Shown: positions 6,943 to 15,986, counted from the first letter of the stretch. The stretch is DNA of 64,000 nt from an uncultured Aquimarina sp. (GCF_947492405.1 NZ_CANLMP010000001.1:310001-374000); one strand, 5' to 3'. Numbers and translations are program-made. Notes: a model not told the origin generated them from the sequence alone.

Positions 6943-7800
6943 ATGATTACAAAAGCTCAATTTGATAACGAAATTGAATTAATAATTAAAAATGCTATTA
7001 GAGAAGATGTAGGTGATGGAGATCATAGTTCGTTAGCCTGTATTCCTAAAGTAGCAACCGGAAAAGCTAAATTATTAGTTAAAGATGAAGGAATATTAGC
7101 AGGTGTCGAATTTGCTAAAAATGTATTTAACTATGTAGACCCAAAAATGGAGGTTGAAGTAAAGATTGAAGACGGATCAAAGGTGAAACATGGTGATATT
7201 GCTTTTTATGTATCAGGAAGCTCTCAATCCATTCTAAAAGCAGAAAGATTGGTGCTTAATGCAATGCAAAGAATGAGTGCTATTGCTACGAAGACAAATC
7301 AATTCGTACAGTTATTAGAAGGAACAGGAACGAAGATATTAGATACAAGGAAAACGACTCCGGGAATTAGAGCTTTAGAGAAATGGGCAGTAAAAATTGG
7401 TGGGGGAGAGAATCATAGATTTGCATTATACGATATGATTATGCTTAAAGATAATCATATTGATTTTGCGGGAGGTATTACCAATGCAATAGAAAAGACA
7501 AAGAAATATCTAGAGGATACCAATAGAGATCTTAAGATTATTGTAGAAGCTCGTGATCTCCATGAAATTAAAGAAATATTGAAAACTCCTGGAGTGTACA
7601 GAATTCTAATAGATAATTTTAATTATGAAGATACCAGAAAAGCAGTAGAACTTATTGGGAATACCTGTCTTACGGAATCCAGCGGAGGAATAAATGAAAA
7701 AACAGTTCGCAAATATGCAGAATGTGGTGTAAATTATATAAGTAGTGGCGCTTTAACACATTCTGTTTATAATCTCGATTTGAGCTTGAAAGCAGTATAG
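6943..7800 (+). CDS. nadC: Nicotinate-nucleotide pyrophosphorylase (carboxylating), NadC
   Basis: 285 aa cytoplasmic enzyme of de novo NAD synthesis; it converts quinolinate and PRPP to nicotinate mononucleotide, CO2 and PPi. Seen: the N-terminal open-face domain with EDVGDGDHSS, the substrate-binding TRKTTPGIR block (about residues 136-144), KIGGGENHR and MIMLKDNHI in the barrel, and ESSGGI plus ISSGALTHS phosphate-binding loops at the C-terminus. Full length with no odd features. The YihY-family gene follows after 3 nt, so the two are cotranscribed. Confidence 0.97.
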   Translation: MITKAQFDNEIELIIKNAIREDVGDGDHSSLACIPKVATGKAKLLVKDEGILAGVEFAKNVFNYVDPKMEVEVKIEDGSKVKHGDIAFYVSGSSQSILKAERLVLNAMQRMSAIATKTNQFVQLLEGTGTKILDTRKTTPGIRALEKWAVKIGGGENHRFALYDMIMLKDNHIDFAGGITNAIEKTKKYLEDTNRDLKIIVEARDLHEIKEILKTPGVYRILIDNFNYEDTRKAVELIGNTCLTESSGGINEKTVRKYAECGVNYISSGALTHSVYNLDLSLKAV

Positions 7801-7803
7801 TAT

Positions 7804-8721
7804 ATGTCAAAAGCAGTTGAAGATAAGCTTAATAAGATTCCGATTATAAATATTTTGGTTAAAATCGGAAAGAAAATTATTCTTCCAGGTTTTGAGGGGC
7901 TTTCTCTTTATGATTTAGTAGAAATTTATACAATAGGGATTGTTAAAGGAACATTCTCTGCAAGAGCCAGTGCAATTTCATGGAGTTTTTTTTTATCCCT
8001 GTTTCCTTTTCTTCTATTTTTATTAAACTTAATTCCCATAATACATATTGATGGGTTTCAGGAGAATTTCTTCGAATTTATAACCTCTGCGTTGCCAAAT
8101 CAGTCTAAGTTGTTTTTTGAAGAGATATATAATGATATTTCTGCGAACCCTAGAACAGGTTTATTATCTACGGTTTTTGTGCTTTCACTTTTTTTAATGA
8201 CCAACGGCATTAATGCGGTATTTTCAGGTTTTGAATACTCGTATCATGTTACACTCAATCGTAATTTTGTAAAACAATATATAGTAGCTTTAGGTGTCTC
8301 ACTAATTGTGGCATCGTTATTGCTAATCACAGTAATAGTAACACTATACTTTAGTTATTTATTGGAAAACCTAAAGGAAATAGGAGTTATGGATAATACC
8401 GTTTTTTGGTTACAATTTGGAAAATATGGTTTATTCGTTTTAATGATTTTTCTGGTAATAGCAACGTTATTTTACTTTGGTACCACAGAAGGAAAAATGA
8501 ATAGGTTTTTTTCGCCTGGAGCGTTTATGACTACCATACTTATTATGATAACAACATATTTGTTTGGAGTATATATAGACAATTTTTCTAACTATAATAA
8601 ATTGTATGGATCGATTGGAGCTATGCTAATTTTAATGGTATATATATGGTTAAATGCAAATTTACTTTTGTTAGGTTTCGAATTAAATGCGTCACTTATA
8701 AAATTGAAGAAGAATTTTTAA
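7804..8721 (+). CDS. YihY/BrkB-family inner membrane protein
   Basis: 305 aa with about six membrane segments. The family motif region SARASAISWSFFLSLFPFLLFLLNLIPI (about residues 51-79) and the C-terminal YIWLNANLLLLGFELNA are characteristic of YihY/BrkB (formerly mislabelled RNase BN). Function of the family is unsettled; proposals include transport. It starts 3 nt after the nadC stop, an arrangement that suggests cotranscription rather than a shared pathway. Confidence 0.9.
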   Translation: MSKAVEDKLNKIPIINILVKIGKKIILPGFEGLSLYDLVEIYTIGIVKGTFSARASAISWSFFLSLFPFLLFLLNLIPIIHIDGFQENFFEFITSALPNQSKLFFEEIYNDISANPRTGLLSTVFVLSLFLMTNGINAVFSGFEYSYHVTLNRNFVKQYIVALGVSLIVASLLLITVIVTLYFSYLLENLKEIGVMDNTVFWLQFGKYGLFVLMIFLVIATLFYFGTTEGKMNRFFSPGAFMTTILIMITTYLFGVYIDNFSNYNKLYGSIGAMLILMVYIWLNANLLLLGFELNASLIKLKKNF

Positions 8722-8757
8722 TATTTTAGCATTATACAAACAATTAATTTAATAAAA

Positions 8758-9315
8758 ATGAAAAAATTAAGCTTATTATTTATTCTTTTAGTAACTCTAG
8801 GAACTACTCAGGCACAAGACAAAGATGCTATACTGCCCGACACAGTAACTTTTAATGGAGAAAACTTGATGAAAAATGGAGAAGGAGTAAGAGAAAAGTT
8901 CTTTTTCGACATTTATAATGGAGGATTATATCTCAAGAAAAAAAGTGCTAGTGCAGGTTCTATTGCTGCTGCAGACGAAACAATGGCGATAAAATTACAT
9001 ATAGTATCAGGTATGATGTCTAGAAGTAAAATGGAATCAGCATTAAGAGATGGATTTAAAAAGTCTACTAAAGGAAATACAAGCTCTTTAGATAAAAGAA
9101 TTAACACGTTCGTTGGGTTCATAAAAGATGAAATCGAAAAAGGACAAATCTATGACATTGTTTATGAACAAGGTAAAGGAAGTGTGATTTATAAGGATGG
9201 AGTAGAAAAAGGATATGTAGAAGGATTAGACTTTAAAAAAGCATTATTTAACATATGGATTGGAGATAATCCTGCAGATAAAGATTTGAAAAATAAAATG
9301 CTAGGCGCTTTTTAG
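8758..9315 (+). CDS. Chalcone-isomerase-like secreted protein, copy 1
   Basis: 185 aa with a signal peptide (residues 1-19, ending TQAQ). Assigned to the chalcone isomerase-like family (Chalcone_3 type) from the fold pattern: FNGENLMKNGEGVREKFFFDIYNGGLYL, then ETMAIKLHIVSG, a Lys-rich helix, an IYDIVYEQGKG strand and a C-terminal FKKALFNIWIGDNPADKDLK. Plant chalcone isomerase activity should not be assumed; bacterial members are mostly uncharacterised and may bind fatty acids. It is the first of three paralogues within 2.5 kb. Confidence 0.85.
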   Translation: MKKLSLLFILLVTLGTTQAQDKDAILPDTVTFNGENLMKNGEGVREKFFFDIYNGGLYLKKKSASAGSIAAADETMAIKLHIVSGMMSRSKMESALRDGFKKSTKGNTSSLDKRINTFVGFIKDEIEKGQIYDIVYEQGKGSVIYKDGVEKGYVEGLDFKKALFNIWIGDNPADKDLKNKMLGAF

Positions 9316-9399
9316 GATTAAAAGTATTATTTTAGCGGTGAAATACACAAATTTAACATTTTTTTTCAATTTTTGCTGTGCGCGCATAATAAATTTAAC

Positions 9400-9407
9400 T
9401 ATTTTTG
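9400..9407 (+). promoter_or_regulatory. -7 promoter element TATTTTTG
   Basis: A perfect TAnnTTTG match lies 54 nt upstream of the ATG at 9462. A TTTG at 9372-9375 is 24 nt away, a little wide for the -33 element. This suggests the second chalcone-isomerase-like gene has its own promoter. Confidence 0.45.
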
Positions 9408-9461
9408 CAATAGAAAGGAAAAATTTAAATATTAATACACCCCAATAAAACTTTAACAAAG

Positions 9462-10025
9462 ATGAAAAAAATTACTTTACTAGTTGTAGCTCTTATTTCT
9501 TTAACAACTGCTACAGCACAAATCAGAGTCGGTAAAGCTGTATTGCCTTACGAAGAAAACTTCGGAGATACAGATCTTAAGTTAAACGGAGCGGGGATGC
9601 GTGAAATGCTTTGGATCGATTTATATGCAGGGGGACTTTATCTGCAAAAAAAGAGTAAAGACCCAAGAGCGATTCTCGATGCAAACGAAACAATGTCTAT
9701 AAAACTAAATATAGTCTCTGGTTTTGTAACACAAAAGAAAATGATTAAGGCAGTTCGTGATGGTTTTAACAAAGCAACTTTTGGTAACACCAAACCGCTA
9801 GATGAAAGAATAAACAAGTTTATTAAGTTTTTTAATGAACCTATAGTTAAGAATGACATTTTTGATATTGTATATATAAAAGATAAAGGAGTACAAGCTT
9901 TTAAGAATGGAAAAGAGCTTGGAGTTATAGAAGGAAGAGACTTTAAATATGCTTTATTCAAAATATGGTTAGGTGATGAACCAGCCAGTGAAGGAATCAA
10001 GAACGGGATGTTAGGACTTCAATAG
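9462..10025 (+). CDS. Chalcone-isomerase-like secreted protein, copy 2
   Basis: 187 aa with a signal peptide ending TATAQ. It shares the plan of its neighbours: LNGAGMREMLWIDLYAGGLYL near residue 40, ETMSIKLNIVSGF, a KAVRDGFNKATFGNTKPLDERI helix region and the C-terminal FKYALFKIWLGDEPAS. It is closer to copy 3 than to copy 1 (both start AQIRVGxAVxPY after the signal peptide and end KYALFKIWLGDEPA). It has its own promoter-like element upstream and a strong terminator downstream, so it is probably monocistronic. Confidence 0.87.
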   Translation: MKKITLLVVALISLTTATAQIRVGKAVLPYEENFGDTDLKLNGAGMREMLWIDLYAGGLYLQKKSKDPRAILDANETMSIKLNIVSGFVTQKKMIKAVRDGFNKATFGNTKPLDERINKFIKFFNEPIVKNDIFDIVYIKDKGVQAFKNGKELGVIEGRDFKYALFKIWLGDEPASEGIKNGMLGLQ

Positions 10026-10047
10026 TTCCCTGTTCTATATTATTATT

Positions 10048-10079
10048 AAAAAGCTATCTGAAATACAGATAGCTTTTTT
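10048..10079 (+). terminator. Rho-independent terminator
   Basis: AAAAGCTATCTG (10049-10060) pairs perfectly with CAGATAGCTTTT (10066-10077) around a 5-nt loop, followed by T. It is 24 nt after the stop of chalcone-isomerase-like copy 2. Confidence 0.9.
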
Positions 10080-10131
10080 GTTATATTCATATTTTCTATA
10101 TTGAACCCAAAAATTTAAAACTATTAATTTA

Positions 10132-10560
10132 ATGAACGTATCTAAAATTCTTATTGTAGCATTAATATTCATAACAAGTTTTGCAAGTGCTCAGAGTGAA
10201 ATTATTGGTAAATGGAAAACGATTGATGATAATACAGGAGAGGCTAAATCAATTGTAGTTATTTATAAGAAAGGAAGCAAAATATATGGTAAAATCGACA
10301 GAATCTTAAAAGAGTCTGACCGAGATAAGCTATGTAAAGAATGCGAAGGTGAGGACTATAATAAACCTATAGAAGGAATGATTATTCTAAAAGGTTTACA
10401 GAAAGATGGAAATGAGTATGAAGATGGAACAATCATGGATCCTGAAAATGGAAAAGTCTATAAATGTAAAATTTGGGTAGATGAAGATGATCCTAATGTG
10501 TTGAATGTTAGGGGGTATATTGCATTTTTGTTTCGAACTCAGCAATGGATCAAAGCATAG
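10132..10560 (+). CDS. DUF2147-family secreted protein
   Basis: 142 aa with a signal peptide (residues 1-20, ending ASAQ). The DUF2147 pattern is clear: IIGKWKTIDDNTGEAKSIVVIYKK at the start of the mature protein, YGKI, a CKECEG pair of cysteines near residues 64-67, the DPENGKVYKCKI block and the C-terminal LNVRGYIAFLFRTQQW. Members are small lipocalin-like beta proteins of unknown role. It is set between two chalcone-isomerase-like genes but is bounded by a terminator on its left, so it is probably transcribed alone. Confidence 0.88.
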   Translation: MNVSKILIVALIFITSFASAQSEIIGKWKTIDDNTGEAKSIVVIYKKGSKIYGKIDRILKESDRDKLCKECEGEDYNKPIEGMIILKGLQKDGNEYEDGTIMDPENGKVYKCKIWVDEDDPNVLNVRGYIAFLFRTQQWIKA

Positions 10561-10664
10561 TGATTTTATGTAAAATTTTCTTTTAAAGAAAATTTTAACA
10601 TTTCTGATTGTTAGTTTTTTAAAAAATACAGAACTAAGCTCTTGTAATAATTAAAAACTAAATC

Positions 10665-11231
10665 ATGAAAAAAATAATTACCCTATCTATCTTATTAGTT
10701 GTAACAGCTATGACAACAGCTCAAATTAGAGTTGGAGATGCAGTAGTACCATATAAAGTAACTTTTGAAGGAGAAGAGTTAACCCTAAATGGAGCAGGTG
10801 TTCGAAAAGTGTTAGGAGTTGAAACATATTCTGGAGGATTATATACTGTAAATAAGTATACAGACGATAGAAAAGTTTTAGATGCAGACGAAAGTATGTC
10901 TATCCGATTAGTTATTAATTCTAAGAAAGTGACTAATAAAAGAATGAAAAAGGTATTTAGAAAAGGTTTTGATGATGCTATGTTTGGAAATACGCAAAGC
11001 CTTGATAAAAGAATTGATGAGTTTTTAGAATTGTTCGGAAGTAGCACTCAGATTAATGATTTTTTTGATCTGGTATATATAAAAGGAAAAGGGATAAGAA
11101 CCTTTAAAAATGGAGAAGAAGTTGGATATATAGAAGGGCGAGATTTTAAATATGCATTATTTAAGATTTGGTTAGGTGATGAGCCAGCTTGTAAGTTAAT
11201 TAAAGGAGGAATGTTAGGACAGAACGGATAA
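10665..11231 (+). CDS. Chalcone-isomerase-like secreted protein, copy 3
   Basis: 188 aa with a signal peptide ending TTAQ. It has the same domain plan as copies 1 and 2, with LNGAGVRKVLGVETYSGGLY, ESMSIRLVINS, KGFDDAMFGNTQSLDKRI and the C-terminal FKYALFKIWLGDEPACK. The long AT-rich palindrome upstream (10571-10597) and the perfect terminator downstream suggest a separate transcription unit. Function is unknown as for its paralogues. Confidence 0.87.
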   Translation: MKKIITLSILLVVTAMTTAQIRVGDAVVPYKVTFEGEELTLNGAGVRKVLGVETYSGGLYTVNKYTDDRKVLDADESMSIRLVINSKKVTNKRMKKVFRKGFDDAMFGNTQSLDKRIDEFLELFGSSTQINDFFDLVYIKGKGIRTFKNGEEVGYIEGRDFKYALFKIWLGDEPACKLIKGGMLGQNG

Positions 11232-11250
11232 ATAAGTTTACCCCAAAATA

Positions 11251-11284
11251 AACAAAAGCCTGATCAATTGATCAGGCTTTTGTT
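11251..11284. terminator. Perfect 34-bp palindromic terminator
   Basis: AACAAAAGCCTGATCAA at 11251-11267 is exactly complementary to 11268-11284. The structure can terminate in both directions. It closes the chalcone-isomerase-like copy 3 transcript, 19 nt after its stop. Confidence 0.88.
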
Positions 11285-11317
11285 GTATGTAATAGGGTTA
11301 AAGATGTATTTTTGTTA

Positions 11318-11477
11318 TACCAATTATATTGTAAAATGAGTTTCTAGAAACGAAGTTGCTTTCTTTTTATATGTCGCCGTGATAGTTTTTGATAGTAGCG
11401 CTATCAAAAATGAGAATAAGAAGTTATAAAAATGAAATGAACGAGTCTGACCAGCTCATTTCGCAATATAATTGGTA
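11318..11477. mobile_element. MITE-like element upstream of priA
   Basis: Arms at 11317-11340 and 11455-11478 are inverted repeats of about 24 bp: both ends read ATACCAATTATATTG inwards, then AAAATGAG against CTCATTTC. The interior holds a 10-bp hairpin, TTTTTGATAG at 11386-11395 against CTATCAAAAA at 11401-11410, and no ORF. If the element is taken as TACC...GGTA (11318-11477), it is flanked by TTA at 11315-11317 and at 11478-11480, a possible 3-bp target duplication. The right end is 18 nt from the priA ATG. Confidence 0.6.
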
Positions 11478-11495
11478 TTAGAATCAAAAGTGTCG

Positions 11496-13949
11496 ATGAC
11501 GTATTTTATAGATGTAATCCTTCCTATTCCTCTAGATAAAGAGTTTACGTATAGTATTAACGAGAATGAGGCTCATTTCTTAAAACCAGGAATGCGAGTT
11601 GCCGTACAATTTGGTAAAAGTAAAGTATACGCAGCATTGGTTACGAAAATACATCAGATAGCTCCCCAAGTATACGAAGCTAAAGAGATAGAACACATTT
11701 TAGACGAAACGCCTATAGTTACGATGCATCAATTAGAACTTTGGTCATGGATCTCTCAATATTATATGTGTTCAAAGGGAGAGGTAATGCGAGCGGCTTT
11801 ACCCAGTGCATTTTTATTAGAGAGCGAAACAATTATTCTAAGAAATGATAATGCTTCAGTTGACGAAAGCTTATTAAAAGATGATGAATTCTTACTATAT
11901 GAAGCACTTCAGCATCAAAGTTTACTGCGTATACAAGAAGTAATGGATATCATTGGGAAGAAAAGCGTACTTCCCCTGATTAAAAGATTAATAGAAAAAC
12001 AAGTAATTACGGTTCAAGAAGAAATTTATGAGCAGTATAAGCCCAAGCTGGTAAGATATGTCAAACTACAATCAGAATATACAAGCGAAGAAGGTCTGCA
12101 ATTACTATTAGACTCCTTAACTCGTGCTCCTAAACAAAGAGATGTCTTGATGCATTTGTTTATGCTGCAGGCCAAAAGTGAGAATGCGATTAAGGTGAGT
12201 GAACTTGTAAAAGCAGCAAATAGTAATGCTGCGGTTATTAAGGTGTTAATAGATAAAAATATTTTAGAAGAATATCATTTACAAACAGACAGAATTCAAT
12301 ATGAACAAGGTACAGTAAGTGGTACTAAAGAATTAAATAAATACCAAGAACAAGCGCTAAAGGAGGTTAAAGAAAATCTTTTAGAAAAGGACGTTTGTTT
12401 ACTTCATGGAGTAACTTCTTCAGGAAAGACAGAAGTGTATGTAAAATTGATCGAAGAAGAATTAGAAAAAGGAAAACAAGTCTTGTATTTATTACCAGAG
12501 ATTGCGTTAACCACGCAATTAATAACAAGGTTGCGAGAATATTTTGGAGAGAAATTAACAGTATATCATTCTAAATACTCCGTAAATGAAAGGGTAGAAG
12601 CTTGGAATAATGTCAAAGATGCTAAGTCCAAAGCCCAAATTGTTATTGGAGCAAGATCTTCAATTTTTCTCCCTTTTACGAATCTTGGATTAATTATTAT
12701 AGATGAAGAACACGAAAGTTCTTTTAAACAATATGATCCAGCACCCAGATACCATGCTAGAGATACGGCTGTGGTATTATCCAATATGTTCAAGTCTAAA
12801 GTAATGTTAGGATCTGCTACACCAGCATTAGAATCATATTATAACGCGAAGCAGGGAAAATATGGAATGGTAGAATTATCTAGACGATATGGAGATGTGT
12901 TAATGCCAGATATAAATTTGGTAGATCTGAAGACTAAATACAAAAAAAAGGAAATGACAGGGCATTTTAGTGATACCTTGTTAACAGCTATTCAAGAGGC
13001 ATTAAAAGAGCAAGAACAAGTTATTTTATTCCAGAATAGAAGAGGATATTCTCCAGTAGTAGAATGCAATACTTGTGGACATTCACCTCAGTGTCCTAAT
13101 TGTGATGTCAGTCTTACCTATCATAATTATCGTAATCAGTTGCGATGCCATTATTGTGGATATCATATAGCGATGTTACAGAAATGTATGGCATGTGATA
13201 GTCACGAGTTATCTACCAAAGGTTTTGGGACAGAGCAAATAGAAAATGAGCTCAAAGAGTTATTTCCTGATCATAATATTGGTAGAATGGATCAAGATAC
13301 TACCAGAGGGAAACATGGTTATGAAAAAATAATAAATAAATTTGAAGAAGGAGAAATAGATATTCTGGTTGGGACCCAGATGTTAACAAAAGGGTTAGAT
13401 TTTAGAAACGTAACGTTGGTCGGAATTATGAATGCTGATAATCTCCTTAATTTCCCAGATTTTAGAGCGCATGAAAGAAGTTTCCAATTAATGCAACAAG
13501 TAGCAGGTAGAGCAGGGAGAACACGTAAAAGGGGAAAAGTATTAATCCAAACTTATAATCCATTTCATCAAATTCTTCAGCAGGTGTCGGTTAATGATTA
13601 TACCGGAATGTATAAAGATCAGATAGAAGATCGTTACCAATACAAGTATCCCCCTTTTCATCGAATTATTAAGATCACAGGTCGCCATAAGGACTATAAT
13701 AAAGTCAATGAAGCAACAATGTGGTTGGCAAAATCATTAGCAATAACTTTTAAAGAAAATGTTCTTGGACCTGAATTTCCTCCTATTTCTAGGATAAGAA
13801 ATCAATACAATAAGAATATCTTGATAAAAATACCTCAAGGACAATCATTAAAGAAAACAAAAGAAGTGATCAAAAAAGTACAAAACTCTTTTAGAAGTAT
13901 TAAAGAGTTTTCTGGAGTAAGAATTATAATTAATGTAGATAATTATTAA
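11496..13949 (+). CDS. priA: Primosomal protein N' (replication restart helicase PriA)
   Basis: 817 aa from the ATG at 11496; an in-frame TTG at 11472 lies inside the MITE-like element and is not preferred. PriA reloads the replisome at stalled forks. Seen: N-terminal 3'BD-like domain (MTYFIDVILPIPLDKEFTYSI), Walker A GVTSSGKTEVY, DEEH box (IIDEEHESSFKQ), the zinc-binding insertion with paired cysteines (CNTCGHSPQCPNC ... CHYCGY ... CMACDS), and helicase motifs V and VI (GTQMLTKGLDF, QVAGRAGR). Length is typical of Bacteroidota. Its promoter or leader must lie in or next to the inserted element. Confidence 0.97.
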   Translation: MTYFIDVILPIPLDKEFTYSINENEAHFLKPGMRVAVQFGKSKVYAALVTKIHQIAPQVYEAKEIEHILDETPIVTMHQLELWSWISQYYMCSKGEVMRAALPSAFLLESETIILRNDNASVDESLLKDDEFLLYEALQHQSLLRIQEVMDIIGKKSVLPLIKRLIEKQVITVQEEIYEQYKPKLVRYVKLQSEYTSEEGLQLLLDSLTRAPKQRDVLMHLFMLQAKSENAIKVSELVKAANSNAAVIKVLIDKNILEEYHLQTDRIQYEQGTVSGTKELNKYQEQALKEVKENLLEKDVCLLHGVTSSGKTEVYVKLIEEELEKGKQVLYLLPEIALTTQLITRLREYFGEKLTVYHSKYSVNERVEAWNNVKDAKSKAQIVIGARSSIFLPFTNLGLIIIDEEHESSFKQYDPAPRYHARDTAVVLSNMFKSKVMLGSATPALESYYNAKQGKYGMVELSRRYGDVLMPDINLVDLKTKYKKKEMTGHFSDTLLTAIQEALKEQEQVILFQNRRGYSPVVECNTCGHSPQCPNCDVSLTYHNYRNQLRCHYCGYHIAMLQKCMACDSHELSTKGFGTEQIENELKELFPDHNIGRMDQDTTRGKHGYEKIINKFEEGEIDILVGTQMLTKGLDFRNVTLVGIMNADNLLNFPDFRAHERSFQLMQQVAGRAGRTRKRGKVLIQTYNPFHQILQQVSVNDYTGMYKDQIEDRYQYKYPPFHRIIKITGRHKDYNKVNEATMWLAKSLAITFKENVLGPEFPPISRIRNQYNKNILIKIPQGQSLKKTKEVIKKVQNSFRSIKEFSGVRIIINVDNY

Positions 13950-14023
13950 TTCATTTTTATAAGTATATTTAGGGTTCATTATTTATTAGCTAAAATTTTT
14001 AGTACGAAGTTAAAATCCTTTTT

Positions 14024-14542
14024 ATGAAAGAAAATAGTGCTCTTAGTAAAGAGGCAAGAGGAGAAAATGTGATCAACCTTGATCGAACTACTATTTCCAA
14101 TAAAAGTTTAGACAACCACGAAAATAAGAAATCCTTACCCTTCTTTTTTATAGCATTATGTGTTTTAACCATTCTAGGATCCTTATTTGTAATAATAAGA
14201 GGATTTTGGTATCAATTGTTTTCAGGTATTTGGTATGATCAAAATACAATATTGTATGAGGAGTATTATAGGGGTTGGCTCTATATTATTTCGGGTATTG
14301 GAACTTTGATTGGTGCAATTGTTATGGTTGGTAAAAGAAAAAAGATAGGACTTTATGTATATACTGTAAGTCAAATAATGTATATCATAACTATAGCGAT
14401 AGCAGCATCTTCTTATACTGATATTAAATATTTAGGTGATGTAAGTGAGCTTGCTTTTGCCATTTCAATCCTATTTCTAGTTCCTGCTATTTTATTTTTG
14501 ATTTTTTATTGGTTGAATCCCACCCGAAAGTATTTACACTAA
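14024..14542 (+). CDS. Hypothetical membrane protein, four TM segments
   Basis: 172 aa. The first 37 residues are polar, followed by four hydrophobic segments at about 38-60, 85-106, 113-131 and 142-163. No conserved motif or family is recognised. It stands alone between priA and the convergent LytTR regulator gene; a strong hairpin at 14721-14749 lies 180 nt downstream. Coding is supported by ORF length, an AT-rich upstream region and clean membrane topology. Confidence 0.68.
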   Translation: MKENSALSKEARGENVINLDRTTISNKSLDNHENKKSLPFFFIALCVLTILGSLFVIIRGFWYQLFSGIWYDQNTILYEEYYRGWLYIISGIGTLIGAIVMVGKRKKIGLYVYTVSQIMYIITIAIAASSYTDIKYLGDVSELAFAISILFLVPAILFLIFYWLNPTRKYLH

Positions 14543-14717
14543 GAAGATCTTACAATTAGAAAACTTTAGTGTTTATAAAGTAGCAAAGCTTCTGATATTA
14601 GGTCTTTACATTATGATACTATTACTACTAGATTTATAGGAGAGGCAATGATTGTAATTTGATTGTCTCCAGGTTAAAAGAAAACAGCCTAAATTAGACG
14701 AAGAATATATTAAAAAC

Positions 14718-14752
14718 AAAAAATCCCACTTCAGAAAAAAGTGGGATTTTTA
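14718..14752. terminator. Bidirectional terminator
   Basis: AAATCCCACTT (14721-14731) pairs with AAGTGGGATTT (14739-14749) over a 7-nt loop, with A-rich and T-rich flanks on the two sides. It sits 22 nt past the end of the LytTR gene and serves both convergent genes. The rest of the 14543-14717 spacer shows nothing definite. Confidence 0.85.
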
Positions 14753-14771
14753 ATATATCAATAGTAATTTT

Positions 14772-15485
14772 TTATCCGCTTAAAGCTTCTATTAAAGAAT
14801 GCTTTTTATGCCTACTTAAAGGAATCTTCTCATCCGCAATTTCGATATTACGACTGTTGTAACGTTCTACTTTGTCAAGATTTACGATATACGATTTATG
14901 TATTCTAAGAAAACGATCACTAGGTAGCTCAGCTTCGAAGGATTTCATAGTTGCTAATACAACTATAGGATCACCATCTTCCATGATTAATTTTACGTAA
15001 TCACCTAAAGCTTCTACATATTTTAATTGACTTAAAAATATTTTACGTTTTTTGAGATTACTTTTTACAAAAATATAATCATCATCTTCTATAGAGGCTT
15101 GTTCTGAATTTAGGCGAGACATACTTAATGCTTTTTCTACAGCAGCATTAAATCGATCTTTTTTAAGAGGTTTTCTTAAGTAGTCAATTGCATCGTAATC
15201 AAAAGCTTTAAAAGCATACTTGGTTTTTCCGGTAACAAAAATGATATGAGGTTTATTTTCCAGATCATCTAAAAGATCAAATCCTGTAAGGATTGGCATT
15301 TCAATATCTAGAAATAATAAATCAACAGGAGTATCTAATAATCCGTTTTTTGTCTCAATAGCATTGTTCCACTCAGCCACCAATTCTAGTGATGAATGCT
15401 CGTCTATTAATTTAACAATAGCCAGTCTTTGCAGACGGGAATCGTCCACTACTGCACATTTTAATTGAGATTGTTCCACTTGCAT
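14772..15485 (-). CDS. LytTR-family response regulator (LytR/AlgR type)
   Basis: 237 aa cytoplasmic regulator. The receiver domain (about 1-125) has D14/D15, the phospho-acceptor D60 in LLFLDIEMP and the lysine in YLRKPLKK. The LytTR DNA-binding domain (about 135-235) shows YIFVKSNLKKRKI, YVEALGDYVKL and FLRIHKSYIVNLDKV. There is no adjacent sensor kinase, so it is an orphan here. It is divergent from the rpsF operon with its own promoter at 15502-15533. Confidence 0.94.
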   Translation of the reverse strand: MQVEQSQLKCAVVDDSRLQRLAIVKLIDEHSSLELVAEWNNAIETKNGLLDTPVDLLFLDIEMPILTGFDLLDDLENKPHIIFVTGKTKYAFKAFDYDAIDYLRKPLKKDRFNAAVEKALSMSRLNSEQASIEDDDYIFVKSNLKKRKIFLSQLKYVEALGDYVKLIMEDGDPIVVLATMKSFEAELPSDRFLRIHKSYIVNLDKVERYNSRNIEIADEKIPLSRHKKHSLIEALSG

Positions 15486-15501
15486 AGGTTAATATTCTAT
15501 A

Positions 15502-15533
15502 CAATATTAATGAATATATATTATTTCCACAAA
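15502..15533 (-). promoter_or_regulatory. Promoter of the LytTR regulator gene
   Basis: Read on the minus strand: TTTG (15533-15530), a 20-nt spacer, then TAATATTG (15509-15502), which differs from TAnnTTTG at one base. It ends 16 nt before the start codon at 15485. Confidence 0.55.
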
Positions 15534-15585
15534 CATTTTACGCTTTTTATCGATAAAAGACGTGTTTCGTCGAAGCACTTTTTTA

Positions 15586-15616
15586 TTTGAAAATCAAAAA
15601 AATAGTGTTACTTTTG
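15586..15616 (+). promoter_or_regulatory. Promoter of rpsF-rpsR-rplI
   Basis: TTTG at 15586-15589, a 19-nt spacer and TACTTTTG at 15609-15616 match the Bacteroidota housekeeping promoter exactly. The rpsF ATG is 29 nt downstream. Confidence 0.8.
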
Positions 15617-15645
15617 CAGCCAATTTAATTAAAAATAGATTTTTT

Positions 15646-15984
15646 ATGAATCATTATGAAACTGTTTTCATCTTGAATCCCGTTTTATCTGAAGAACAGA
15701 TAAAGGAAACAGTTAAGAAATACGAAGACATTCTTGTTTCTAACGGTGCCAAGATGATATCCAAAGAAGACTGGGGGCTAAAGAAGCTTGCTTACGCAAT
15801 CCAGCACAAAAAGAGTGGTTTTTATCACATGTTTGAGTACACTGTACCAGGAGAAGCTATCAACACTGTAGAGGTGGAGTTCAGAAGAGACGAAAGAGTA
15901 ATGCGTTATCTTACTGTTCGTTTAGACAAGCATGCAATTGCTTGGGCTGAAAAGAGAAGAAATAGAAACAAACAAAAAGCTTAA
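15646..15984 (+). CDS. rpsF: 30S ribosomal protein bS6
   Basis: 112 aa from the ATG at 15646. A longer reading frame begins at 15562 but runs through the promoter, so the later ATG is the true start. bS6 binds 16S rRNA next to bS18. Seen: [42 protein letters not shown] and [18 protein letters not shown], all typical. First gene of the rpsF-rpsR-rplI operon; rpsR starts 2 nt after its stop. Confidence 0.98.
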   Translation: MNHYETVFILNPVLSEEQIKETVKKYEDILVSNGAKMISKEDWGLKKLAYAIQHKKSGFYHMFEYTVPGEAINTVEVEFRRDERVMRYLTVRLDKHAIAWAEKRRNRNKQKA

Positions 15985-15986
15985 TT

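Noticed and set aside
10571..10597. 27-nt near-perfect AT-only-armed palindrome between the DUF2147 gene and chalcone-isomerase-like copy 3
   Set aside because: Made almost only of A/T runs with a one-base centre; such structures arise easily by chance in low-GC spacers and it lacks a usable terminator loop.
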